DNA from: Paramacrobiotus metropolitanus
Lineage: Eukaryota > Tardigrada > Eutardigrada > Parachela > Macrobiotidae
DNA length: 64,000 bases
NCBI RefSeq assembly: GCF_019649055.1
Contig: NW_026570231.1
Location: 1,736,001-1,800,000 of the forward strand
Direction: 5' to 3'
Below the pieces are notes generated by a model. It was not told the DNA's origin. It saw nothing but the letters and a program-made list of their open reading frames with translations, and searched no databases. How positions within the stretch are numbered: position 1 is the stretch's first letter; every line of letters starts with the position of its first letter. Position numbers and translations under genes: made by a program. Shown here piece after piece: positions 24,085 to 32,569 of this stretch.

Positions 24085-24186
24085 TAGGGTATTTGAATTT
24101 AGGAAGATATCACTCGCCGTGTTTTACGTTTATATTTATTCTTTAGGTACATGTGTTCCATTTTTACGTTTTCCCATGTATGAATG

Positions 24187-24197
24187 AAGTTGATTAC
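24187..24197 (-). promoter_or_regulatory. Motif copy upstream of RNR2
   Basis: On the minus strand this reads GTAATCAACTT, in sense orientation and 103 bases before the RNR2 start codon. It may be a promoter element or part of an unrecognised 5' intron. Confidence 0.4.
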
Positions 24198-24841
24198 GAA
24201 AAAAATTTAATTCAGACTTTTCTCACTGACCTTATCAGTTAACAAGTATTGTAAGATCACGGTATACAACGGCAGGACGATTTCCCGAAGTGATTGTTTC
24301 AGCTTGTGTAATAAAAAACAACTTTAGTTAATCATGTGTTGCAAGATTTAAATCTAGAAAATCACTTTTGACTGGCCAAAAATATTGCTGAAAGTTCAGT
24401 TTTCCCACCGTTAGTTTCTTGGCAATAAAAAGCATAATCAAGCACCACATTACAGAAGATTTCCCATAGCGATCATATCGGGATTATGTAATGTGTTAAT
24501 ACACTTTCATATGGCTAATGGATCGTATTTGGTTTAGTTGCCAGCCATGCGCATCTTATTCTAATCTTGAAAATTGCGTTCGATTTATCTGAATACGCGT
24601 GCCTTAAAATTACCACTCAAATCAGTCTAGCGGCTTCGAAAAAACTTTCGACATTTATCTTCAAAAACCTATTGTTTTTTGAAAATGTCTCAAAGTCTGG
24701 TGAATTGAAATGCATTAGCGCGCGGTAATTTAAATGGTCCACTATTTTTTTCTCTGCCTGGAGCGCGCCCAGCTTCTCAACCTATTACGGATCCTCCTTC
24801 ATACCATGTCTTAGCGCGCGCATCTCAACAACAGTTTCACC

Positions 24842-24852
24842 ATAATCAACTT
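24842..24852 (+). promoter_or_regulatory. Motif copy upstream of the 24.9-kb gene
   Basis: ATAATCAACTT in sense orientation, 34 bases before the ATG at 24886. It is followed by a T-rich run and an acceptor-like ATCAG at about 24870, so it could equally be the 3' part of an intron. Confidence 0.4.
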
Positions 24853-24885
24853 TTTCCTGGATGTTCTGATCATCAGGATATTAGT

Positions 24886-25469
24886 ATGCATAATGGATCG
24901 CATCCTCAAGCGCTAAACCAAGCGCTGAGTATGGATTCTGGTACTTCGCTAATGGATAACTACGCTTCGCAACAACATCCCACCCAGTTTTATATCTTAC
25001 CTCCAACAGAAACGGTAATGTTCAGCAATCCGGAAGTATCCAACCCGCCGTTGAGGTACTGTCTCATCCAGTTGGAAATAATCCAGCTCCGATGGACGCA
25101 GCAGCTGGTATGCAGGCCATCAGTAATACCGTACTTGGATTACCGAATTTAATTCCCCGTAGAACATCATTCGAAAATCTACCGGATGCGGAACACTTCC
25201 ATTTTCGTATACTGACAGCAATAAAGGATGCGGAGCAACAGGGAAGACTTACTGAATCAGATGCTCTGAGAATTCGCCGAAGAAATGCCGTACAAGCAGT
25301 CATTAAAGTTGCTGTGTACGAGTACTTTGATGGAAATTTATCTGATTTCTACGCGTCAGCTACCAACCTAATGAATGACCCACAGCATGAAAACCCTACA
25401 GTGAACACTGGATTGCAAGCTGCAAAGCGAATGCGCGCTGATCAACCTGTGACTAATGTCCTGCTTTAA
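24886..25469 (+). pseudogene. Uncharacterised element protein, frameshifted
   Basis: Two overlapping frames look like one protein. The first (from 24886) is polar and low-complexity, rich in N, Q, S and P. Around 25050-25100 coding passes to the frame ending at 25469. That part begins with a hydrophobic/Ala-rich stretch and then has a predicted-helical, charged segment (ILTAIKDAEQQGRL, ALRIRRRNAVQAVIKV). I do not recognise a family. Its position between RNR2 and TMK, inside the viral block, suggests a structural or accessory virion protein. A short Lys/Arg-containing C-terminus (AAKRMRADQ) would allow nuclear targeting. The shift could also be an undetected intron. Confidence 0.45.
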
Positions 25470-25599
25470 CTTTCAGTGCCCGCCTTCCGCTAAGTGAAAT
25501 GCTGATAGAAATCGTAGTTTATTCACTTTAAAAATGATTGTTAACCATAACTTGGAATTTCATCTATACACTACAACCATGAAAAATTCTGAATGTAAT

Positions 25600-26268
25600 A
25601 TGACAAAGCCTAGAGGACTTCTGATTGCGTTTGAAGGAATAAATGCATCGGGAAAATCTACGCAGTCGACACTTTTATTCCAATCTCTTCCGCGTTTAGG
25701 TCATACCGTAAAATATTATAATTTTCCTCATGTCGCAGATTTATATGACGATTTGCGTATTTCTACATTTTTGGAACGTGTGCTGCGAATGAAGGACGTA
25801 ATCAACATACCATTTGTTCAGCTACTTTTTGCTATGCAACGGGGAATGTATAAAGAACAAATAGAAAAAGATTTATCCGAAAACAAAATTGTTATTGTTG
25901 ACCGGTACACTATGTCTGGCATTGCTTATGCCTATGCTAGAGGTCATGGTGTAAATTGGATCACTAATGTAGAAAACGGATTATTTCACATTTCTCCAGA
26001 CTTAACTTTTTTCATGGATACACCTCCAACAAAGGCTTTTCGTCGTATGATTGTACGCCTAGTAGCGGATCCTACTCTTGCCGACATAGCAGTTGATAAC
26101 CTGAGCAAAGTTCAGCAAGGTTACGAGCAGGCCTTACAAACCCAACCAAACTGCCACAGAATACCCGCTGACGATGATGAACAAGCTATTTTCTCTTTAA
26201 TCATGTCTGTTTTTGAAGATGTATTTTGTAAATCGTTATGTGAGCCGTGTGATGTTACGAGAAAATAG
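25600..26268 (+). CDS. TMK: Thymidylate kinase
   Basis: Phosphorylates dTMP to dTDP. The P-loop is FEGINASGKST, where the first Gly-rich segment of TMKs lies. The DRY motif appears as VDRYTMSGIAYA, and a later segment FFMDTPPTKAFRRM fits the LID-side region. From the Met at 25600 the product is 222 residues, the usual TMK length. Met codons at 25534 and 25579 are alternative starts that would add an untypical N-terminus. The frame is intact to the stop. With RNR2 it forms a nucleotide-supply pair common in large DNA viruses and unusual for Polinton-sized elements. It converges with the capsid gene; a motif variant (ATAATCAACTA on -) lies at 26267-26277. Confidence 0.9.
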   Translation: MTKPRGLLIAFEGINASGKSTQSTLLFQSLPRLGHTVKYYNFPHVADLYDDLRISTFLERVLRMKDVINIPFVQLLFAMQRGMYKEQIEKDLSENKIVIVDRYTMSGIAYAYARGHGVNWITNVENGLFHISPDLTFFMDTPPTKAFRRMIVRLVADPTLADIAVDNLSKVQQGYEQALQTQPNCHRIPADDDEQAIFSLIMSVFEDVFCKSLCEPCDVTRK

Positions 26269-26422
26269 TTGATTATAAGTTTGTAGTTGTGCATTACAAA
26301 AACTAGGGTATAAAAAATCAGTAAAATATTACAATAAAAACACATGAAGTACGATATTAATTGCTTTATACAGAATTATCACAAGTGGAATGCAAGCACA
26401 ATAAAATGAGAACATAACTTTA

Positions 26423-28002
26423 CTACAAAACAGGTATCAGCTTTTTATGTTTGTCTATATTAAAAACTCGAGCTTGCTCAGAAAACACTAATAATTCTAC
26501 GGGTTCTTTTAAAGCTGTGGCAAACTTTAACTCTAGTCGCGCAAAATGTTTACGTTCGATTGGAATGTCTTCAGTACTGTGACTGGGTGTAAGGTCAAAT
26601 GGAAATATAGTGGTTCCGTACTTGAGGTCAAGATACGATGTGTCTGATGAGCAGGCAAAGTCTTTATTGCCTAACTGACATGCCAAAGCAGTAAACAGAA
26701 GGGCATAATGCTCTTTTTCAAAGTCCATTTTATACGAGTAAAGTTGATTATCAACGACTAGGGTAATTTCTTCGAGATTGAAATGTTGGAAGTTTAAGGG
26801 ATTTTTTTTATAACTTCCAGTAAATGCGTCATGCGTAACCATTGCAAAAACAATTCTGTTCGGAATTTTTTCTGAGCCGAAAAAATTATTCAGAGTGTAT
26901 TGTCTTGATCCAGGAATTAAAGCACGAGTTTTGACGTCAGTTACCGCATACATTGTGTAAATCGCTGGTTGACTTGAAAGACGTTTCTCAATTTGATCAT
27001 GAACTTTAGGCGTAATTTTAACGAATCGCGTCAGTAGTCTCATATCCAGTATGTTAAGGTAGTAGTCAGGATACTGGTCGTTTGACATAAGATAGAACCC
27101 GGGATTCCTTTTATATAGCTTTATTTTGACAGCGACTTCTGGTAATAAGTAGTTATCTAAATGAAATAATTCATGCATAATCCGACCCAACATTTCAAAC
27201 GGAGTACCTTCCTTTGTAATATTGTATCGTGCAATTAAACCTTCATTGCTTTTGAGTACTAATAAATTTGTGTGGTCCATGCTTTGTTCAGGGCGTTTGT
27301 CGTTAATCTTGTCTTTTTTCCATAAAATATTTCTCAATAAATTGTTTTTGACTCCTCTTGAGTAATTTAATAATGTATGAAAAAATCCTTTGTATCCATA
27401 ATTATTGTAGCTGACAACCAACGGCGTCCCATTAAGTTCAACTTCGCACCTCTCAAAGCACATATAGAATAATAAATTAACTGCTGCGGCATCTCTAATT
27501 CCTTGAGTAGTAAGTAAATTAGAGTAATGTGCCTGCTGTTCACTGGTAAGCCCTTCAACCGTTTCTTCTACGCTGGGTAAGTCTGCTGTACTTTGTTCAA
27601 CCGCTGGGTTTGATTGATTTTGTGCCGATGACACTGGTGCTTCGCTTCCGTCTAACGCCCGTTTCACCGCGGCTGGTTTAATTTTGATAGGTCCTAATGG
27701 TTTTGTTGAATCTTTACTTAGTATTTGGCATCTCATATACAGAAAGATGTCCGATAAATCTGAAAATATGATTTTCAAAAGTTGATTATACGTTAAGCGC
27801 GTACTGAGGATTTTATACCTAAATAGTCCTGTGATGGTGGAATTAAAAACTCAATAACTTCGGAATTGTTGACTACTTGATTAATCGGTAACAGCTCTGC
27901 TGTGTTACTAGCTACTATGATCGATTGTGATACTGGTGGTTCAAAAAGTTGTAATTGCTCTGGAAATTTTTCTACAGTTCCTTGCGCTCTTCCTGTTGCC
28001 AT
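26423..28002 (-). CDS. Major capsid protein (double jelly-roll, Polinton/adintovirus type)
   Basis: Two exons: 28002-27819 and 27759-26423, with a 59-base GT-AG intron at 27818-27760. Exon 1 carries the N-terminal signature of this family (LQLFEPPV... IEFLIPPSQDYL). Exon 2 resumes mid-motif (SDIFLYMRCQI), and splicing keeps the frame, giving 506 codons. Further family features: VKIKLYKRNPGFYLM, LNILDMRLLTRFVK, then IPNRIVFAMVTHDAFTGS followed by NPLNFQHFN. This is the hexon-like protein that builds the icosahedral shell. The spliced frame has no internal stop. The intron contains a motif copy (27779-27789) 19 bases before its acceptor. Another copy falls in the coding region at 26741-26751. 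Confidence 0.9.
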
Positions 28003-28072
28003 TTTCTAAACAATCGAAGCTAAGGTTTTTCCTCTTACAACTTTTTGGAACAATCCCTTGCGGAAACTACGT

Positions 28073-28195
28073 TTAGTTTTTCCTTCTTCGCCGACGAACA
28101 GGGCGTATTACAGTTGACCGAACAATAGTGCGCTTAACTACTCGCCGTCTGGAAGGTTTTTTCTTGTTACGTCTCTTACGGCCAGCCGTTTTTGA
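28073..28195 (-). CDS. Short, extremely basic core-protein-like ORF
   Basis: The minus frame ending at the TAA 28075-28073 reads KTAGRKRRNKKKPSRRR followed by a short hydrophobic stretch and VRRRRRKN. More than 40 percent of the residues are Lys or Arg. No ATG lies in frame, so it is partial or has a spliced 5' end. Such peptides resemble adenovirus VII/X-type genome-condensing proteins. It lies between the capsid and penton-like genes and is co-oriented with both, which fits a virion core protein. It is too short for a family assignment. Confidence 0.45.
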   Translation of the reverse strand, partial: SKTAGRKRRNKKKPSRRRVVKRTIVRSTVIRPVRRRRRKN

Positions 28196-28668
28196 AAAAA
28201 TGTGCAATCTGTGGCAGCCACGGACCTCTATCAATTAATGATTCCAGTACCACATTGCAGTTTATACTCGTCGTCCGTACGCAGGGTATATTGTGCAGTG
28301 TGACTGCTCAGCAGTTGATTTTTGATTACAATCTTCTGTTATATTGCATTACACAATCAGATCGTAATCAACTTTCTGCGGAAAAATTTATCTGATTTTT
28401 ATCACCCTGGTAAACTCACATAACTCAAACGCATGATATTCGCTTGCAACAGTCAATTGCTCTATAAGTATAAACTAAGATGCTATCAGAATTACTGGTT
28501 CGCAACAATATTGTAGCACACATCGCTCAATGAACAACCAACACTAAAAACAAAATGATTTAAAAAACGCACAAACTCAACTATTTTCTGCATGATAAAA
28601 TTGCGGAATATCAAAATAAAATAACTAATGCCAGTAAGAATAACACGGGTGAAACTAAAGAACAACAA

Positions 28669-29528
28669 TTAATAAAATGATGATTCGTCAGAAAGTGGAG
28701 TTTTCACCTTGCGGTAATGCAGCGTAATGGTTGTTTCGCCAATCATATCATCACTCCACAACATTTTCCAATCTGATTGAATGCGAAACAGTGGGTTCGC
28801 GTTAAAAAACCAATTATGCACTGGAAAATAGGTGGTTGAACGTGGTTCATAACCTTTCTGCAGGTTGGCTATTGTTGTTATTCCTAATACACTTTCCGGC
28901 GCGTTTCCAACCGGTGATGCAGCAACATTAGTCATTCCCAGCAAAACCTGTCGTAATCCACGGTTATTATCGACCAACATACGGTTCTGTATCGTCGATG
29001 TATCAATGCACATAGAAAAATTCTGGTCCGGAACAAAAGAATTCAACACACAAACTCTGGAATTATGTATGTCTTCATCACGTGGCAATCCTAAACACAC
29101 TGACAGAAGATTTCCGCGATTCAGAATTTGAAGTGCTTGAGTATCGCTTTTCCAAGTAAACTTTCCGTCTTGCAACAAAACTTTTGGACGCGGAACGCTC
29201 GGAATTCCTGATATTACTGTATCCGTTGCTTTGCGAACTGCTGATACAAGGTCAGCTGGTGACTCAAAGTCCACTTGCGAAAGGTAAGCGTTGATGTACT
29301 GTCCGTTCACGAAAAAGGTCAATATTCTTTGCTCAATAGGGATCTGAGTTAGATCTGCTGAGGTATAAGCTCTAATCAGCGCAACCTCCCACGGTTGTTC
29401 TTGATCGCGAATAGAAAGTGTAGGGTAGTGCTGTTTGTTTGAAAAATTGTGGGTGTATTTTTTAGAGAAAGTGCTTCACTTCCGGGAGCCGCTGCACTGT
29501 GCATAATCACATAAAATCCATCCATCAT
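28669..29528 (-). pseudogene. Penton-like minor capsid protein, frameshifted
   Basis: From the Met at 29528 the N-terminus reads MMDGFYVIMHSAAAPGSE, matching the start of adintovirus penton proteins. About 90 bases in (near 29440) the frame changes by one base, and the protein continues QPWEVALIRAYTSADL, the characteristic WEVAL segment. The remainder (MTFFVNGQ to the stop at 28669) ends with a beta-rich domain, including WKMLWSDDMIGETTITLHYR. The protein forms the capsid vertices beside the hexon-like protein. The single shift is the only break seen. The stretch between capsid and penton-like genes holds the basic ORF and a motif copy (28364-28374, + orientation). Confidence 0.75.
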
Positions 29529-29573
29529 AATCTACAATTTCAAGGGAATTTTTTGACATTCGGAGATAACTTA

Positions 29574-30646
29574 TCATAAAAGAGCATACCGAACACGAGA
29601 AAGATCCCCTTTATAAAACTGCGCGGCCAGTTCACCATCGGTAACGATAACTTTTTCCTTGTCTGCTGTTATTAGATTGTATGTTATTACTAGGCCATAT
29701 ACAATCCGTTGGATATGAAATAGGCTATCAGAAAAATTTCTTGTGTAACCTTTTTCAAATTTTTTTTTTAATAATATCCGTACTAAATCACCAATCTTGA
29801 ATGCCGGTTTTTCCAATTTAATAAAACGTTTTTCTTGTCCTTGTTTAAATAGAATCGATTGATTTTTAAGCGTTACGTTAGCTGGTTTTTCTTTTATCTT
29901 TGAATGGATGCGATTGTTATAATTCTGAACAATGTTTTCAAGCACCGTATTCCAATTAGGATTTTTTGTATGCGTAAAATGCTGATAAATCGTAGATTTC
30001 AGTGTTCTATTAAAGCGTTCTGCTAATGCAGCTTTGTAGCGTGAGGAAGATATTTGATGATGCACGCTGTGTTTACTGTAAACTTCTTGAACTGTTTCGT
30101 TTATAAATTCCTTTCTCGCATCCGTTACTGCAAGAAATTGCAGAACAAATAAAAGTTGATTACGGTTATTTAGATGTTCCGAAAAAAGTTGGTTATATGG
30201 TTCTCACCTAAGACAACTGGAGATCGCTTGGAGAAAATGGTTTCAAAGGCTTTAGCAACAGCCTCTGCAGTTTTATTTATCAGTGGTTGCGAAAAAGCAA
30301 AACGGCTCACGCAGTCGACAGTTGTCAAAATGTATTTAAACTTTGAGTTAAATTTTTTCAGCTTTTGCATTTCGACTAAGTCTGCATGCCAAACATTATC
30401 AACACCGATACAAAAGTTTTTAAGCTTATTAAATTTAATTCGTAGAGGTTTGTGTAAAGTATACGTAGACTGTTGAGATAGAAAATCTTTCACAACCTTA
30501 TGTGTGATTTTTACACGTTTTGCTGCTTCCTGCTCTTTAGCTACAGTGTACAGCGTAGAAGCTCCAGATAGATAAGCCGGTGAATTAACATCAGTATAAA
30601 TTTGCTTTAATAAGTTCGACTTTCTGCGGTGCTCTGAAACCGACAT
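29574..30646 (-). CDS. Retroviral-type integrase (Polinton class), one intron
   Basis: Exon 1 is 30646-30208 and exon 2 is 30127-29574, with an 80-base GT-AG intron (30207-30128). Splicing joins the catalytic core in frame. Visible acidic residues: D in VWHADLVEM, D in VTDARKEF just after the junction, and E in AALAERFNRT; I count 33 residues between the last two. The N-terminal region has no clear zinc finger. The C-terminal part (FKIGDLVRILLKKKFEKGY) is a chromodomain/SH3-like tail segment. It inserts the linear element into the host chromosome. No stop is seen in the spliced frame. The intron contains two motif-like sites, GTAATCAACTT (30163-30153) and ATAACCAACTT. Confidence 0.85.
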
Positions 30647-31110
30647 TGTATTAACTTATCGTACCTTATTCAACTTGAATTATTTCCAAATCTTTTCCGC
30701 TTCCGCTTAGTATCGTAATCCAATTTACTTTGTCAAAATTACAAAGTAAATGCGATTGAAATTGCGAACAAAAGTCGTCAGCTAAACACAAGTGGCGTGG
30801 TTACTACATTGGATTGATGCATTTTTATCATGAAATGTGAGCGAGGTAGCAGATTTAAGATAACTTAGCTTCTCGTTTTCTCACGAGAGGGCGGGTTTGC
30901 GATGCTTATCAGCTAGCCATTTAATACAAAATTAGAACCGTTGAAACAATATCTGAAATGGTGCGGAAGCATTTCTATGTTATAGTTAACATTGTCACTA
31001 AGATACTAGGTTTCAGTGTTTGCTATAAAACTTTGACGAAAAATTAAAACGAGCCGTTAATCTGCAAACACCGCGCTGGGATTTCTACTGAGGATATTTT
31101 CTCCGAAGGT

Positions 31111-31443
31111 GTGGGTCGTTCAATTGTTACTGCCAAACAAGATGCTGCTAAAAAACTTTTGTCTATTTTATTGAGAAACTACCACTCTAGACTTTTAAAT
31201 TTACTTGATGAGCCCTCTGAAGACGTTTCGATTCCTTACCACAGGCTTCTCGAGAATATCGCTATTGTTTTAAATTTTGATATTGAATATCACCATCGCT
31301 CTCGTAGCGGTTCCGGGAACACCATAATCTATACCTGTGAAGTAAGCATTCCTAATCATAAACTGCACGCTGCGGGAAGCGGATCAAGCGCTATCGTAGC
31401 CAAGCAATCTGCAGCTCGACATTTGACCTGCGTTATTCTTTAG
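31111..31443 (+). CDS. dsRNA-binding protein (one full, one partial dsRBD)
   Basis: The frame is open from about 31046; 31111 has no convincing start codon. The first part keeps only the C-terminal half of a dsRBD (GVGRSIVTAKQDAAKKLL). The second dsRBD is complete: helix YHRLLENIAIVLNF, a beta region with IIYTCEVSI, and the RNA-contacting GSGSSAIVAKQSAARHL. The GxG-S-xxxAKxxAA pattern is diagnostic. Viral dsRBD proteins usually hide dsRNA from sensors or from RNA interference. The first domain is truncated, or its start lies in an unrecognised upstream exon. It is transcribed toward the eIF2-beta-like gene 320 bases downstream. Confidence 0.75.
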   Translation: MGRSIVTAKQDAAKKLLSILLRNYHSRLLNLLDEPSEDVSIPYHRLLENIAIVLNFDIEYHHRSRSGSGNTIIYTCEVSIPNHKLHAAGSGSSAIVAKQSAARHLTCVIL

Positions 31444-31732
31444 GAGAACTATACGATATGTTTGGAAATTTTGGACACACCGCCAGTCATTGTTACATAA
31501 AAATGGGAAAACGCACTTTCGAGGATATAGAGCGTAAGCAATCCAATCCAAACCGAGCTGCATCCACCACTTTCTCTTATTCTTGTAAGTTTTGAAAAAA
31601 ATGTAATGAGACATGTATCTACGAGACTTACTTTTGTCACGTTTATTATTCAATTATTAATTTTATTTTTTATAGCCTCTTCCGGTACCGATATTGCTGT
31701 ACTGTAGCTCTTCGGCAATTGCCAAAACTCGT

Positions 31733-31743
31733 GTAATCAACTT
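31733..31743 (+). promoter_or_regulatory. Motif copy just upstream of the eIF2-beta-like gene
   Basis: GTAATCAACTT in sense orientation, 19 bases before the ATG at 31763. This is the copy closest to a start codon and the best support for a role in initiation of expression. Confidence 0.45.
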
Positions 31744-31762
31744 CTATCATTATCGAAATATA

Positions 31763-32083
31763 ATGGAGCATCCGCTGATTCCTCTCGATAGCTACTTCAG
31801 ACTTGCTCTGAAAAAATTCGCAGTGACGCGTGAAGAAATTGCTGCAGACTCAGTCGCTGGACACGTAGTAGATCCTTACTGTAGATATACATCACTGGAA
31901 ATTTTTGGTCATTTTAATGTGCGGCATATTAATCAGGTTTTCAAAAAATATTTTAAACATTTTGTCCAGTGTTCAAAATGTATGAGCTGCTGTACTTTGA
32001 TAGGTCGGAAACGTAGACGATTATGTTTCCATTGTCTAGCTTGCAACGGAAGTGAATTTGTTATTAAGAGCCAGGGAACTTAG
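31763..32083 (+). CDS. eIF2-beta-like zinc-ribbon protein
   Basis: 106 codons from the Met at 31763. The frame itself opens at 31694, but the shorter start fits the domain. The N-terminal part (FAVTREEIAA...VDPYCRYTSLEIFGHFN) is followed by a helix VRHINQVFKKYFKHFV and then CSKC, 17 residues, CLAC. That order (small alpha/beta fold, helix, C-x2-C-x17-C-x2-C ribbon) is the C-terminal half of eIF2-beta/eIF5 proteins, which bind Met-tRNA/eIF2 and mRNA during initiation. The Lys-rich N-terminal half of eIF2-beta is absent. A truncated mimic could modulate host translation. The frame is intact. It could instead be a captured host pseudogene, but it sits inside the viral block with a motif copy in front. 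Confidence 0.65.
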   Translation: MEHPLIPLDSYFRLALKKFAVTREEIAADSVAGHVVDPYCRYTSLEIFGHFNVRHINQVFKKYFKHFVQCSKCMSCCTLIGRKRRRLCFHCLACNGSEFVIKSQGT

Positions 32084-32216
32084 CGCACATTTATATAATG
32101 CTAGCATTTATCGCTACTTTTAACTGGCACTGATAACATACAACAGTGTTCTTTCTGCACTTCAATGTAAACGGTGATCAGATTTACCGTGTGACTTCAG
32201 CGATTTAATAAACGAT

Positions 32217-32417
32217 GTGAGTATGTATGTAGTACCATGCTGCTTCTGTTCTTCAAAAAAAGTTGACTACGGGCTATCATGCTATTTATTTGCAGATTTT
32301 TTCCATGGCATGTGTCTAGACAAGATGGATTCATGTGAACGTAATTTATTAGAAGATAAATCCCTAAAACCAAATTTAAATATCATGCTTGTAAATACAA
32401 AACTCATCGGAAGATAA
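32217..32417 (+). CDS. Short uncharacterised ORF
   Basis: 66 codons with several Cys near the N-terminus (CCFCSS, then C and C) and no recognisable domain. It contains a motif variant (AAGTTGACTAC near 32264). It may be a degenerate gene of the element or accidental. Confidence 0.25.
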   Translation: MSMYVVPCCFCSSKKVDYGLSCYLFADFFHGMCLDKMDSCERNLLEDKSLKPNLNIMLVNTKLIGR

Positions 32418-32569
32418 AAGCGTTGAAAATTTCATAATTAAAAACACGCGGTGGATAGTCTTTTGACAAGACAATCATAAATTTCCGTCCGTATCACAAT
32501 TCATAGGGCTCCAGTCACTCCAAGTCCGTTTGGGTTGAGGCATTTTTTTTGCGTCCGCAAACCTAAAAA

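Noticed and set aside
24886-25469. Adenain-type maturation protease in the 24.9-kb gene
   Set aside because: No His...Asp/Glu...Gln...Cys arrangement could be seen in either frame; the protein is left unnamed.
31455-31590. Possible zinc-knuckle ORF (GNFGHTASHCY)
   Set aside because: The two N-terminal Cys of a CCHC knuckle are absent and the frame ends soon after a donor-like site; too weak to call.
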